A DNA stretch of 40,167 bases. Origin: Hyphomicrobiales bacterium. GTDB lineage: Bacteria > Pseudomonadota > Alphaproteobacteria > Rhizobiales > Beijerinckiaceae. The notes beneath the pieces were generated by a model. That model made no database searches, was not told the origin of the DNA, and saw only the letters and a list, made by a program, of their open reading frames with translations. Where the stretch lies: positions 1-40,167 of the forward strand of contig CANGLU010000021.1 in assembly GCA_947455025.1 (NCBI GenBank), read 5' to 3'. Each line of letters opens with the position of its first letter. Positions within the stretch are counted from its first letter, which is position 1. Shown here piece after piece: positions 27,385 to 35,787 of this stretch. Made by a program: the position numbers and the translations under genes.

Positions 27385-28022
27385 AACGCCTTCTCGTACC
27401 AGAATTTAAGATACAAATTGGTTGGATGCGCATTATAGGTGAAATCGCTCCAGGCCGATAAATTGCCGCAATAATACGCGCGATCATAGTCGTCGATACA
27501 AGGCTCGTGCGATACCGACTGACCAAACCAACCGCTCGCCTCGATGATCAAATGGGCATCGCGTTTTTCCGACATAAACCAGCGCTTCGAAACGCCCAGC
27601 AAAAGCGCCGGGCTCACTTTTAATTTTGGTGATGAATAGCCCGTATCAATCCCGAAGGTGATGGCGTTGCTGCCATCCAGCATCACAAAGCCAGACATTA
27701 AAATTTGCGGCATTGACGACGAATAAAACCGATTAACATCAAAGCATATGGCGTTGTCATAGATTGAGCAGACACGATCCGGACGAGCCATCAGGGATTG
27801 ACCGCCCGCAGCGAACATTTTCTCACCAACGAAAAAACCCGTAAGCGCAATATAGCTCCGGTCATCCAGCGCATGCCAATAGTCGGCCGGCAATTGCGCA
27901 TCCATCACAAAGGCTTGTTTGGCGGAGGTTGGCAGTAAACTGGTTTCAGGTTCGAGCCCCTCGGAAAATGCCGGGGTGCCCCATGATATGATTAAAATGA
28001 GAACGATAATGCGCCGCCACAT
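27381..28022 (-). CDS. Small secreted or outer-membrane protein of unknown family
   Basis: No family was recognised. The protein is 213 aa from ATG 28022 (a TTG three codons upstream is possible). Residues ~1-20 are a signal peptide (MWRRIIVLILIISWGTPAFS, then EG). The mature part alternates hydrophobic and polar residues in the second half (AITFGIDTGYSSPKLKV, AHLIIEASGWFGQSV) and ends LYLKFWYEKAF with a terminal Phe, which hints at a small outer-membrane beta-barrel. Four Cys may pair. Its stop overlaps that of ubiB (convergent). It lies downstream of the subtilisin-like lipoprotein gene and just after the palindrome at 28043-28055. Base use is AT-richer than in its housekeeping neighbours. 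Confidence 0.7.
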   Translation of the reverse strand: MWRRIIVLILIISWGTPAFSEGLEPETSLLPTSAKQAFVMDAQLPADYWHALDDRSYIALTGFFVGEKMFAAGGQSLMARPDRVCSIYDNAICFDVNRFYSSSMPQILMSGFVMLDGSNAITFGIDTGYSSPKLKVSPALLLGVSKRWFMSEKRDAHLIIEASGWFGQSVSHEPCIDDYDRAYYCGNLSAWSDFTYNAHPTNLYLKFWYEKAF

Positions 28023-28034
28023 GGCGCTCAATAG

Positions 28035-28063
28035 GCATTAAATGACGTTACGTCAATTAATGC
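28035..28063. promoter_or_regulatory. 13-bp palindromic operator candidate (copy 2)
   Basis: The core TGACGTTACGTCA is at 28043-28055. The palindrome extends to 29 bp with GCATTA at the left edge and TAATGC at the right edge, with one mismatched pair between the arms. It lies 12-40 bp upstream of the ATG of the small secreted protein. Its minus-strand flanks match copy 1 at 2681-2693. Confidence 0.65.
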
Positions 28064-28093
28064 TATGAGAGCCGATACTTTGCCAAGCAAACC

Positions 28094-29773
28094 TCACCGC
28101 AAATAGCCCACCGGAGCAAGCGCACGCGAGAGCGATGCTTCGCCTTGGCCATAGATCGCTTTGTCGCAACCGCCGGTCGGACCTGCAGATGAACCTTGAT
28201 AACAGGTTAGCGTGTCGTATCGAGCCGTCGTCAGAAGGATATCTGCGGTATTGGCGCCGGTGAGATTCGGAAATTTTTGACGCACAATTGCGGCATACCC
28301 CGCCACGCGCGGCGCAGCGTAGGACGTGCCATCGCCACTCAAAAGTTGCTGCCCATTGTAATAGTCACTTAATGCAAAACTAAAAACGGATTTACCAGAC
28401 TCAACTAAAAATCGTGATTGGATGGTAGGATCGGTCCCTGCTTTGTTCGAATAACTGGCAATATAGGCACGCGCACCCACTTGGCCGATATCATTGAGAG
28501 CACCTACAATCAATAATCGCATCACATCGTTTGAGTTTTGTGAGATCCAATAATTGAGGGGTTCATATTCGGCGTCAATGTTGTCATTCCCAGCCGCTTT
28601 AACCAGTACCGCATCGCTTAGATCGAAACCGCCAGCTAGATTTGATAAACCCTTATAATTGGTGTTTGTTAAAAGGGTTGCGCGATTTGAATAAGACAAT
28701 TGATACGAATTTCTGGCGGCGAGTAATCCCGTTTGCGAAAAAGGAGTATAGGTTGGATTTTTAATAAAGAAGCCAGACAGATCGGCTCCATAACTCATAT
28801 TGACGATATTGATGGAGATATTTGGTATATCATTATATATACCTCCATCGAGAGTTAAGACATTAGGTATCGTTGTCTGATAACTCATACCATAAAAAGT
28901 AGATCCCCAAGCATAACGCTGAGCGATCGTCTCGACTGTTACGGGATGCTCCGATGCTGCTGTATCACTAATATCATCCCAGATAAGAATATTTTTTCCA
29001 GAACCTGTCCATCCTTGATTCCAGGCATCGATAACTTCGGGGGAGGGAGCGGGTAGAGTGGCACCACAATTAACGTCATTAGCAGTTGCGACCATGCATG
29101 CTACCCCTCCCCCCGATAAAACTCCATTAAAGATTTTCTTCGACGCCGAGAGGGTGTAGTTTTTGTCACCAATAAAATTAGCAGCATATGCTGGACCAGC
29201 CGGATCCGGCTCCCCCCATCTTAAATCATACGTCCCTTTTGTGGGCGCTGTCACATAAGCATTTGGATCATTGATTGCGCCTGAAGCAATCGCTCCAATG
29301 GGCGTCAGGGTTGACTGCTGAAAAGGCTTGGTAACTGTGCCATCTTCATAGATGTACTTATAGCCATCGCCAAACACATCCTGCTTGGGCGATGTGACGG
29401 GTTTTGTGACGGTTCCGGTTGATGTGCCCGAGGACCAATGGGACGGATAGTTCACTCCTGTTAGCATAGGAGCAGTAAGCGTTGGACCGATCGTTTCGAC
29501 AAAGGGATTGGTCGTTCCATCGGTGAAGCGATAAATCGTGGTTTTGGTGATGTGGTCGTTAGCCCATTGTACGGAATCGATTGATCCCGTTAGCGACGCT
29601 GAGGAGCTTGATCCATCGCTATAAGAAGTGGTGGTTGTTTTCGTGACGCCATTGCTTGAGAAGCTCACGGTTTGAGACGTGACCGATTTCGATGTTCCGC
29701 CACCCCCGCCGCCGCTGCAGGCCGAAAGCGTTACTGCGGCGAGCACCGCAATAAGGGTGAAAATTCTCGTCAT
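28094..29773 (-). CDS. Subtilisin-like (S8) serine protease lipoprotein
   Basis: A 559-aa envelope protein. The signal ends in lipobox LSAC with lipidated Cys19, followed by six Gly. Residues ~27-250 are Thr/Ser-rich and of unknown fold. The S8 domain runs from ~255 to ~555: Asp266 or Asp267 (GKNILIWDD), His276 (SEHPVTVETIA), the oxyanion Asn396 (KAAGNDN) and catalytic Ser484 (GDGTSYAAPRVAGYAA). The Asp-His distance of about ten residues is much shorter than the ~30 usual in subtilisins and HGTH is replaced by EHPV, so activity needs testing. No autotransporter barrel is attached. The gene is markedly AT-rich, which suggests transfer. It is followed by the small secreted protein. Confidence 0.82.
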   Translation of the reverse strand: MTRIFTLIAVLAAVTLSACSGGGGGGTSKSVTSQTVSFSSNGVTKTTTTSYSDGSSSSASLTGSIDSVQWANDHITKTTIYRFTDGTTNPFVETIGPTLTAPMLTGVNYPSHWSSGTSTGTVTKPVTSPKQDVFGDGYKYIYEDGTVTKPFQQSTLTPIGAIASGAINDPNAYVTAPTKGTYDLRWGEPDPAGPAYAANFIGDKNYTLSASKKIFNGVLSGGGVACMVATANDVNCGATLPAPSPEVIDAWNQGWTGSGKNILIWDDISDTAASEHPVTVETIAQRYAWGSTFYGMSYQTTIPNVLTLDGGIYNDIPNISINIVNMSYGADLSGFFIKNPTYTPFSQTGLLAARNSYQLSYSNRATLLTNTNYKGLSNLAGGFDLSDAVLVKAAGNDNIDAEYEPLNYWISQNSNDVMRLLIVGALNDIGQVGARAYIASYSNKAGTDPTIQSRFLVESGKSVFSFALSDYYNGQQLLSGDGTSYAAPRVAGYAAIVRQKFPNLTGANTADILLTTARYDTLTCYQGSSAGPTGGCDKAIYGQGEASLSRALAPVGYLR

Positions 29774-29838
29774 TAAAGGATAGCCCCAGATTTTTGCCCA
29801 AGCTTTATTGCCGTAAGGTAAAGTCCAAGACTACGCAC

Positions 29839-29857
29839 TCAAAGTTGAAAACTTTGA
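29839..29857. promoter_or_regulatory. 19-bp palindrome between S8 lipoprotein gene and coaBC
   Basis: TCAAAGTT-GAA-AACTTTGA has perfect 8-bp arms around a 3-nt centre. It lies 65 bp upstream of the S8 lipoprotein gene and 127 bp upstream of coaBC, in the 210-bp divergent gap. The low-GC stem argues for an operator rather than a terminator, although TATTTTT follows on the plus strand. Confidence 0.4.
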
Positions 29858-29983
29858 TATTTTTCAACCCTAAATTGTACAAACCTGAGGGACGGCGTTT
29901 TGCTGTGGCGGGGTGGTTCTCCCCGTTCCAGACTTTTACTATGGGAGTGAATGAGCTAGGTTGCTGCAGGAAAAGGACTTGCA

Positions 29984-31198
29984 ATGGCGCTCAAGGGCAA
30001 ACGCGTACTCCTCATCATTGGCGGCGGCATCGCGGCCTATAAATCGCTGGAGCTGATCCGCGAGATCACCAAGCGGGGCGGTTCCGTGCGGGCGATTTTA
30101 ACCAAAGCCGGTGCCGAATTTGTCACCCCGCTGTCTGTCGCAAGCCTGTCCGGCGAGAAAGTATTCACCGATCTCTTCTCGCTCACCGACGAGGCCGAGA
30201 TGGGCCATATTGAATTATCCCGCTCGGCGGATCTCGTCGTTGTCGCTCCTGCCACCGCCGATCTTCTGGCCAAAATGGCGCAGGGGCTGGCCAATGATTT
30301 GGCCTCCACCGCTTTGCTCGCCACCGACAAGCGGGTGCTTGTGGCCCCCGCCATGAATGTGCGGATGTGGCAACATGCCGCAACCCAGCGCAATCTCGCC
30401 ACGCTGAAGGCCGACGGCATTCTATTTGTGGGCCCTGATGACGGCGCGATGGCGTGTGGCGAATTTGGTCCCGGCCGTATGGCCGAGCCGGTTGCGATAG
30501 CGGATGCCATTGAGGCGGCGCTCGCGCCAGTGTCTCGCGTGCTCGAAGGCCGCCATGTGCTGGTCACGTCCGGCCCGACGCATGAGCCAATTGATCCCGT
30601 GCGCTATATTGCCAATCGGTCGTCCGGCAAACAGGGTCATGCGATTGCGGCAGCCGCCGCGCGTGCTGGGGCAAAGGTCACTTTGGTCTCCGGTCCCGTA
30701 TCCATCCCGCATCCGGTCGGCGTCACGGTGATCTCGGTCGAGACAGCGGATGAGATGCTGCGGGCCGTCCAACACGCCCTTCCGGCCGATATTGCCGTTT
30801 TTTGTGCGGCGGTCGCCGATTGGCGCGTCGCCGCGCAAAGCGGGGATAAGCTCAAAAAGACCGAGGCCGGACCGCCCGCTCTAACGCTGACCCCCAACCC
30901 CGATATTTTATCGACCATCGGGCACCTTTCCGCCAACCGCCCCTCGTTGATCGTCGGATTTGCGGCTGAAACCTCGAATGTCATCGACTATGCGCGCGGC
31001 AAGCTCGATAAAAAGGCCTGCGATTTAATCGTTGCCAATGATGTCGGCGGCGATAGCGGTGTCATGGGCGGGGATATGAACACGGTGCACATTGTCTCAA
31101 AAGACGCCGTCGATAGCTGGCCAAAGCTGAGCAAAACCGAGGTCGCCGAGCGGCTAATTGCCCTTTTTGCCACCAAATTTGCCAAAGCGAGCCGCTGA
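29984..31198 (+). CDS. coaBC: Coenzyme A biosynthesis bifunctional protein CoaBC
   Basis: A 404-aa fusion of 4'-phosphopantothenoylcysteine decarboxylase (CoaC, N-terminal, FMN) and phosphopantothenate-cysteine ligase (CoaB, C-terminal). CoaC motifs are [14 protein letters not shown], the [10 protein letters not shown] histidine, PAMNVRMW and the Cys-containing loop [15 protein letters not shown]. CoaB motifs are [20 protein letters not shown] and [10 protein letters not shown] 1-bp overlap (TGATG) with dut indicates one operon. The coaBC-dut pairing is common in Proteobacteria. Confidence 0.96.
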   Translation: MALKGKRVLLIIGGGIAAYKSLELIREITKRGGSVRAILTKAGAEFVTPLSVASLSGEKVFTDLFSLTDEAEMGHIELSRSADLVVVAPATADLLAKMAQGLANDLASTALLATDKRVLVAPAMNVRMWQHAATQRNLATLKADGILFVGPDDGAMACGEFGPGRMAEPVAIADAIEAALAPVSRVLEGRHVLVTSGPTHEPIDPVRYIANRSSGKQGHAIAAAAARAGAKVTLVSGPVSIPHPVGVTVISVETADEMLRAVQHALPADIAVFCAAVADWRVAAQSGDKLKKTEAGPPALTLTPNPDILSTIGHLSANRPSLIVGFAAETSNVIDYARGKLDKKACDLIVANDVGGDSGVMGGDMNTVHIVSKDAVDSWPKLSKTEVAERLIALFATKFAKASR

Positions 31199-31650
31199 TG
31201 AGCGTTTCTATTGGTGTTCGCCGCTTGGAGCATGGGGCGGATCTTCCGTTGCCAGCCTATGCAACACCCGCCTCGGCGGGCATGGATTTAACGGCCGCTA
31301 TCCCGGCTGATAAAATATTCACATTAGAAATCGGGAAAAGGATGTTAATCCCGACAGGAATGTGTATTGAATTACCAGACGGTTATGAAGGTCAGGTTCG
31401 GCCAAGGTCGGGTTTGGCGCTCAAACATGGCATTACCGTGTTGAATGCGCCGGGCACGATCGATGCCGATTACCGCGGTGAAGTGTCGGTGCTGCTGATC
31501 AACCATGGCGATCAGCCCTTCGAGATCACACGCGGTATGCGGATTGCCCAATTGGTGGTGGCCCCTGTCGTTCAGGCCGTTTGGGATGAACGCGTTAAGC
31601 TGGCGGAAACGTCACGCGGCGCGGGTGGATATGGCTCTACCGGCGTGTGA
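31198..31650 (+). CDS. dut: dUTP diphosphatase (dUTPase)
   Basis: A 150-aa trimeric dUTPase that hydrolyses dUTP to dUMP and PPi. All five motifs are present: SAGMDLTA (1), [12 protein letters not shown] (2), [11 protein letters not shown] (3), [12 protein letters not shown] (4) and [10 protein letters not shown] (5). It overlaps coaBC by 1 bp and, with the dcd gene at 38.5-39.6 kb, covers the dCTP to dUMP route. Confidence 0.97.
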   Translation: MSVSIGVRRLEHGADLPLPAYATPASAGMDLTAAIPADKIFTLEIGKRMLIPTGMCIELPDGYEGQVRPRSGLALKHGITVLNAPGTIDADYRGEVSVLLINHGDQPFEITRGMRIAQLVVAPVVQAVWDERVKLAETSRGAGGYGSTGV

Positions 31651-31699
31651 GATGGTTGTCTCCGGTCTGTGAGGGCTTGGAGCGAACAGGGCATTCCGG

Positions 31700-32149
31700 A
31701 TGAATCTTCTTTCTCGTCGTAGTCTTTTGGCCATTGCAGCCGTGGTCGATATTGCCATTCACGCCCGCCCTGATCCTGTGGCGGCCAAGCATTTGGCTGA
31801 ACGTCATCAATTGCCACCCCGTCACCTTGAAACGATCCTGCAAGCGCTGGTGCGCGCGGGTATCTTAAAAGGCGTTCGCGGACCAAAGGGCGGGTATGAA
31901 TTGGCCATCGAGCGTCGACGGATCGCGGCGGGCGATATCGTCCGGGCGGCGATGAATGCGGCGGATGACGAAGCTTCCCTTCCCGAACCCCATTCGATTT
32001 TGGTCAATGAGGTCATCGAGCCGGAAATCAAACAGGCCAGTCAGGTGTTTTTGGCCCATCTGGATAAGATATCGGTCGAGGATTTGTGCCAGCGCGCCGA
32101 TAAAGCGGGCTTTAACAGCAGCGCTGAAACAGCCGATTTCGCAATTTAA
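31700..32149 (+). CDS. Rrf2 family transcriptional regulator
   Basis: A 149-aa winged-helix regulator. The Rrf2 pattern is clear: MNLLSRRSLLAIAAVVDIAI, then LAERHQLPPRHLETILQAL, VRAGILKGVRGPKGGYELA and a helical C-terminus. The three-Cys Fe-S cluster of IscR/NsrR is absent (one Cys only), so a CymR-like sensor is more likely. CymR-type proteins control cysteine synthesis, and cysK is the next gene, 84 bp away across an AT-rich gap that probably holds the operator. Confidence 0.9.
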   Translation: MNLLSRRSLLAIAAVVDIAIHARPDPVAAKHLAERHQLPPRHLETILQALVRAGILKGVRGPKGGYELAIERRRIAAGDIVRAAMNAADDEASLPEPHSILVNEVIEPEIKQASQVFLAHLDKISVEDLCQRADKAGFNSSAETADFAI

Positions 32150-32233
32150 AATGTGAAATAAAATATTAATCGACAAAATCTGCAAATATATTAAAATAAG
32201 CACAATGTAATCTTTGATGGGAGACAGCACATC

Positions 32234-33205
32234 ATGACCAGCAGCGCTTCATCCACCCATAAGCCCGGCCGAGGCCGCATCTATAATTCGATCACGGATA
32301 CGATTGGCGATACGCCGATTGTGCGGTTGGATCGGGTTGCCAAGCAAAAAGGCGTCCACGCCAATCTTTTGGCCAAGCTCGAATTTTTCAACCCCATCGC
32401 CAGCGTCAAGGACCGTATCGGTGTCAATATGGTCGATGCGTTGGAAGCCGCCGGCGCGATCAAGCCAGGCTCCACGCTGATTGAACCAACCTCCGGCAAT
32501 ACCGGTATCGCTCTCGCCTTTGTGGCGGCGGCGCGCGGGTATCGCCTCATTCTTGTGATGCCGGAATCAATGTCGATCGAGCGCCGCAAAATGCTCGCTC
32601 TTTTGGGCGCGGAGTTGGAGCTGACGCCAGCAGGTCAAGGCATGAAGGGCGCGATCGCCAAGGCCGAGGAGCTCAAAGCCTCCATCCCCGGCTCGGTTAT
32701 CCCGCAACAATTCCAAAACCCGGCCAATCCTGACATTCACCGTCGCACCACGGCGGAAGAAATCTGGAACGATCTCGATGGCAAAGTCGATATTTTGGTT
32801 TCAGGCGTTGGCACCGGCGGCACCATCACCGGGGTCGGCCAAGTCTTGAAGGCGCGCAATCCGAACGTCAAAATCGTTGCCGTCGAGCCGGAAGATTCAC
32901 CCGTTCTGTCGGGCGGCAATCCGGGTCCGCATAAAATCCAAGGCATTGGCGCGGGCTTTGTGCCCGATATTCTGGATCGCTCGATCATTGACGAGGTGAT
33001 CCAAGTGGCCAATCAAACGGCCTTTGATACGGCCCGTCTTTTGGCCCGAATTGAAGGCATTCCTACCGGGATTTCATCGGGCGCATCGGTCGCGGCAGCG
33101 CTCGAGATCGCGGCACGGCCTGAATCCAAGGGCAAAAATATCGTGATCATCATCCCAAGCTTCGCCGAGCGTTATCTGTCGACGGCCTTGTTTGAAGGAT
33201 TGTGA
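32234..33205 (+). CDS. cysK: Cysteine synthase A
   Basis: A 323-aa PLP enzyme that makes cysteine from O-acetylserine and sulfide. The PLP Lys is Lys59 in [12 protein letters not shown]. The substrate loop is [16 protein letters not shown] and the phosphate-binding loop [15 protein letters not shown]-terminal region has [19 protein letters not shown]. Length is normal. The AT-rich 84 bp upstream and the adjacent Rrf2 gene suggest regulation by sulfur status. Confidence 0.96.
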   Translation: MTSSASSTHKPGRGRIYNSITDTIGDTPIVRLDRVAKQKGVHANLLAKLEFFNPIASVKDRIGVNMVDALEAAGAIKPGSTLIEPTSGNTGIALAFVAAARGYRLILVMPESMSIERRKMLALLGAELELTPAGQGMKGAIAKAEELKASIPGSVIPQQFQNPANPDIHRRTTAEEIWNDLDGKVDILVSGVGTGGTITGVGQVLKARNPNVKIVAVEPEDSPVLSGGNPGPHKIQGIGAGFVPDILDRSIIDEVIQVANQTAFDTARLLARIEGIPTGISSGASVAAALEIAARPESKGKNIVIIIPSFAERYLSTALFEGL

Positions 33206-33219
33206 TGGATTTAGTCGGG

Positions 33220-33236
33220 TAGGGCCTAGAGCCCTA
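33220..33236 (+). terminator. Weak hairpin after cysK
   Basis: TAGGGC and GCCCTA form a 6-bp stem around CTAGA, 15 bp after the cysK stop. There is no T-run, so termination is uncertain; the adjoining palindromic repeat may add to it. Confidence 0.3.
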
Positions 33237-33237
33237 T

Positions 33238-33357
33238 CCGTCACTGCGAGCGATAGCGAAGCAGCCCAGCTGATGCCGACAAAGGGAATGCAAAGGTAAA
33301 GCCGCGTTCAATTGGCAATCATCAACTGGGTGGCTTCGCTCTCGCTCGCCATGACGG
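33238..33357. repeat. Dispersed palindromic repeat, copy 2
   Basis: The arms 33238-33269 (CCGTCACTGCGAGCGATAGC start) and 33326-33357 are near inverse copies, ~56 bp apart. Arm length and spacing match copy 1 at 8744-8862, and the arm sequence is clearly related. It lies between cysK (+) and the dehydrogenase (-), two convergent genes. Confidence 0.8.
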
Positions 33358-33377
33358 AATGCTAAAAGGCTAACCCC

Positions 33378-34373
33378 TTACACCATCGACGCAATCACCC
33401 GATCGGGCGGCCGGTGGCCGTCCATGAAGGTGCGGATATTGATAATCACCTTCTCGCCCATCTCGATGCGGCCTTCGATAGTGGCCGAGCCCATATGGGG
33501 CATCACGAGAATACGGTTTTGCTTGGCAAGCTTCAGCATGCGCGGTGAAATAGCGGGCTCATGCTCAAACACGTCGAGGCCAGCGCCCGCCAATTCGCCC
33601 GCTTCGAGCATTTTCACGAGCGAGCTCTCATCAATAATTTCGCCACGGGCGGTATTGACGAGAATGGCATCGCGCTTGAGGAGCTTCAGCCGCCGTGCCG
33701 ATAAAAGATGGTAGGTCGCAGGCGTATGCGGGCAATTGACCGAGACAATATCCATCCGCGCCAGCATCTGGTCGAGCGAATCCCAATAGGTCGCCTCTAA
33801 TTCCTGCTCAACGGCGGCGGCCACCGGACGCCGGTTATGGTAATGAACCTGTAGGCCGAAAGCCTTGGCCCGGCGGGCAAGCGCCTGGCCGATCCGCCCC
33901 ATGCCGACAATCCCGAGGCGTTTGCCGGTGATGCGATGACCCAGCATCCAAGTCGGCGACCAGCCATGGAAATTGCCTTCCGGAATAACCCGCGCGCCCT
34001 CGGCAATGCGGCGTGAAACGGCAAGAATAAGCGCCATCGTCATATCGGCCGTATCATCCGTCAGCACTCCCGAAGTGTTCGTAACGGCAATGCCCTTGGC
34101 CTGGGCGGCGGCCACATCGATATGGTCCACGCCATTGCCGAAATTGGCGATCAGGCGCAATTGCTCGCCTGCGGCGGCGATCACATCGGCATCAATTTCA
34201 TCGGTGACGGTGGGGACAAGAACCTGAGCCGTTTTGACGGCTTCGATCAGCTCGTCCTTGGTCAAAGGGCGATCATCAATATTAAGCGAGGCGTTGAAAA
34301 GCTCCCGCATGCGCGTTTCGATGGTGTCGGGGAGGCGGCGGGTAACCACAACCAATGGCTTTTGTTTCGTCAT
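33378..34373 (-). CDS. D-2-hydroxyacid dehydrogenase (glyoxylate reductase-like)
   Basis: A 331-aa NAD(P)-dependent dehydrogenase of the D-isomer family. The cofactor fold has GIVGMGRIGQALARRAKAFG. The catalytic Arg is in VNTARGEIID, Glu in AGLDVFEHEP and His in MPHMGSAT. The sequence is closest in style to glyoxylate/hydroxypyruvate reductases (GyaR/GhrB group), which would act on the glyoxylate made by GlcDEF; the actual substrate is inferred. It is divergent from the SH3 gene across ~220 bp in which no clear site was seen. Confidence 0.92.
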   Translation of the reverse strand: MTKQKPLVVVTRRLPDTIETRMRELFNASLNIDDRPLTKDELIEAVKTAQVLVPTVTDEIDADVIAAAGEQLRLIANFGNGVDHIDVAAAQAKGIAVTNTSGVLTDDTADMTMALILAVSRRIAEGARVIPEGNFHGWSPTWMLGHRITGKRLGIVGMGRIGQALARRAKAFGLQVHYHNRRPVAAAVEQELEATYWDSLDQMLARMDIVSVNCPHTPATYHLLSARRLKLLKRDAILVNTARGEIIDESSLVKMLEAGELAGAGLDVFEHEPAISPRMLKLAKQNRILVMPHMGSATIEGRIEMGEKVIINIRTFMDGHRPPDRVIASMV

Positions 34374-34595
34374 TTCCCCACTCCCTTAAGCCCTTTTGGT
34401 CCGCACCGACCGAATTTACGCCGTTTTAAGGATCAATAGACAATAGATGGTGCCGTAAACTCAGTTGATTTCTTTCCATATCAGCTTAGACCGATCAACC
34501 TGATCTATCGCGCCGATGTACCCCTGCCTATCTCTCTAACGGGCAGAAAGGTGAAAAACAACGGGCGTCAATCCTCGTAGGTGCCACGGGTGCGT

Positions 34596-35126
34596 ATGTT
34601 TCGTTTAAAGCCCTTTCTCTCAGGAATAATGGCCAGCGTTTTCGTTGCGGCGCTTTCAGCCGTTCCGGCTTTTGCGGTTGATCCGAATATTGGCTCCACC
34701 ACGGGCCTGCCTTTGCCGCGGTTTGCAAGTTTGAAGTCCGACCGCGTCAATTTGCGCGAAGGGCCGAGCAAAGACCACCGCACAAAATGGATTTATGAGA
34801 AGGCGGGCTTGCCCGTTGAAATCACCGCCGAATTCGAGACATGGCGTCGCATCCGCGATTCGGAGGGCTCGGAAGGATGGGTGTTGCACAATCTCCTATC
34901 CGGACGGCGGACGGCAATTGTTGCGCCTTGGGGCAAGGAAAAGCCGGTGCCGTTGCGCGCCAAACCGAATGTCGAAGCCCCGATGATCGCCCAACTTATG
35001 CCCAACGTCGTCGCCTCGATCAAATCGTGCGACGGGCAATGGTGCAGGCTGATCGGCGAGGGGTTTGACGGCTATATCCAGCAGCAACAGCTCTGGGGCG
35101 CCTATCCGGAAGAAAAAGTCGAGTAG
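34596..35126 (+). CDS. Secreted protein with two bacterial SH3 domains
   Basis: A 176-aa periplasmic protein. The signal peptide is MFRLKPFLSGIMASVFVAAL with cleavage near AFA-VDP. Two SH3-like repeats follow, at ~45-105 (SLKSDRVNLREGPSKDHRT, then WRRIRDSEGSEGWVLHNLL) and ~110-170 (KPVPLRAKPNVEAPMIAQL, then GQWCRLIGEGFDGYIQQQQ). Such domains bind cell-wall or protein ligands; no catalytic part is seen. The start is taken at ATG 34596; an in-frame GTG at 34581 is also possible. It ends 3 bp before the irr stop region on the other strand. Confidence 0.85.
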   Translation: MFRLKPFLSGIMASVFVAALSAVPAFAVDPNIGSTTGLPLPRFASLKSDRVNLREGPSKDHRTKWIYEKAGLPVEITAEFETWRRIRDSEGSEGWVLHNLLSGRRTAIVAPWGKEKPVPLRAKPNVEAPMIAQLMPNVVASIKSCDGQWCRLIGEGFDGYIQQQQLWGAYPEEKVE

Positions 35127-35129
35127 ACC

Positions 35130-35594
35130 TCAGACTTCCTTGCGGCGCAGCCGGATTACGACTTCCACGCGCGCGATTTCCATGCCTTCGGGAATTTCAG
35201 GCAACATCGAAACCGAGATGTTCTGCCCCTCAATGTCCAAAAGCTGGTTTTCACCCTCCACAAAGAAATGGTGGTGCTGGCTCGTATTCGTGTCGAAATA
35301 GGTTTTGGCACCCTCAACCGCTACTTCGCGCAGCAATCCGGCTTCGGTGAATTGGTGCAGCGTATTATAGACGGTGGCCAACGAAACCGGCACCCGCGCC
35401 TTGGACGCCTCTTCATAAAGCGCTTCTGCCGTCAAATGGCGGTCACCACGGGCAAACAGCAGCCAACCTAAACCAACCCGCTGCCGCGTTGGGCGCAAAC
35501 CGGCATTGCGCAGCTTTACCCGCAAATCATGGTACAGGCAGCCGCTCTGGTCGCGCCAATGGGTCGTGGTTGAGGAGGCAGTCGCTACTGACAA
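35130..35594 (-). CDS. irr: Iron response regulator Irr (Fur family)
   Basis: A 154-aa Fur-family repressor of rhizobia that is controlled by haem. The core [40 protein letters not shown] and [19 protein letters not shown] matches Irr rather than Fur, as does the His-rich [17 protein letters not shown]. The start is TTG at 35594, with AGGA nine bases upstream; no in-frame ATG lies near. The N-terminal haem-regulatory Cys-Pro of Bradyrhizobium Irr is Cys-Leu here (SGCLYHDL). It is divergent from fabA, as usual in Rhizobiales. Confidence 0.92.
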   Translation of the reverse strand: MSVATASSTTTHWRDQSGCLYHDLRVKLRNAGLRPTRQRVGLGWLLFARGDRHLTAEALYEEASKARVPVSLATVYNTLHQFTEAGLLREVAVEGAKTYFDTNTSQHHHFFVEGENQLLDIEGQNISVSMLPEIPEGMEIARVEVVIRLRRKEV

Positions 35595-35787
35595 AATCGG
35601 GATTCCTGTATGTAAACCGAATGTTAGAAGAATAAACGCTATGCCCGAGTGCTGCAACCCATTAAAATCGGGTTGTTGGGGTGTAGCTTTGAAGCAAACC
35701 GACACTATGGTAGTGTTCGGGCTTGGCTTTAGGGGATCAGCGTGGCATTGGCCACGCAGGCGTGAAGAAATAGAGAGCGGGCGGAAC

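Noticed and set aside
35617-35635. Iron control element (Irr box) in the irr-fabA gap
   Set aside because: TTAGAAGAATAAA resembles only half of the TTAGAA-N3-TTCTAA motif.
35506-35787. Extended N-terminus of FabA
   Set aside because: The 94 extra codons overlap irr on the other strand and have no counterpart in FabA; His70 and Asp84 numbering fits the ATG at 35788.
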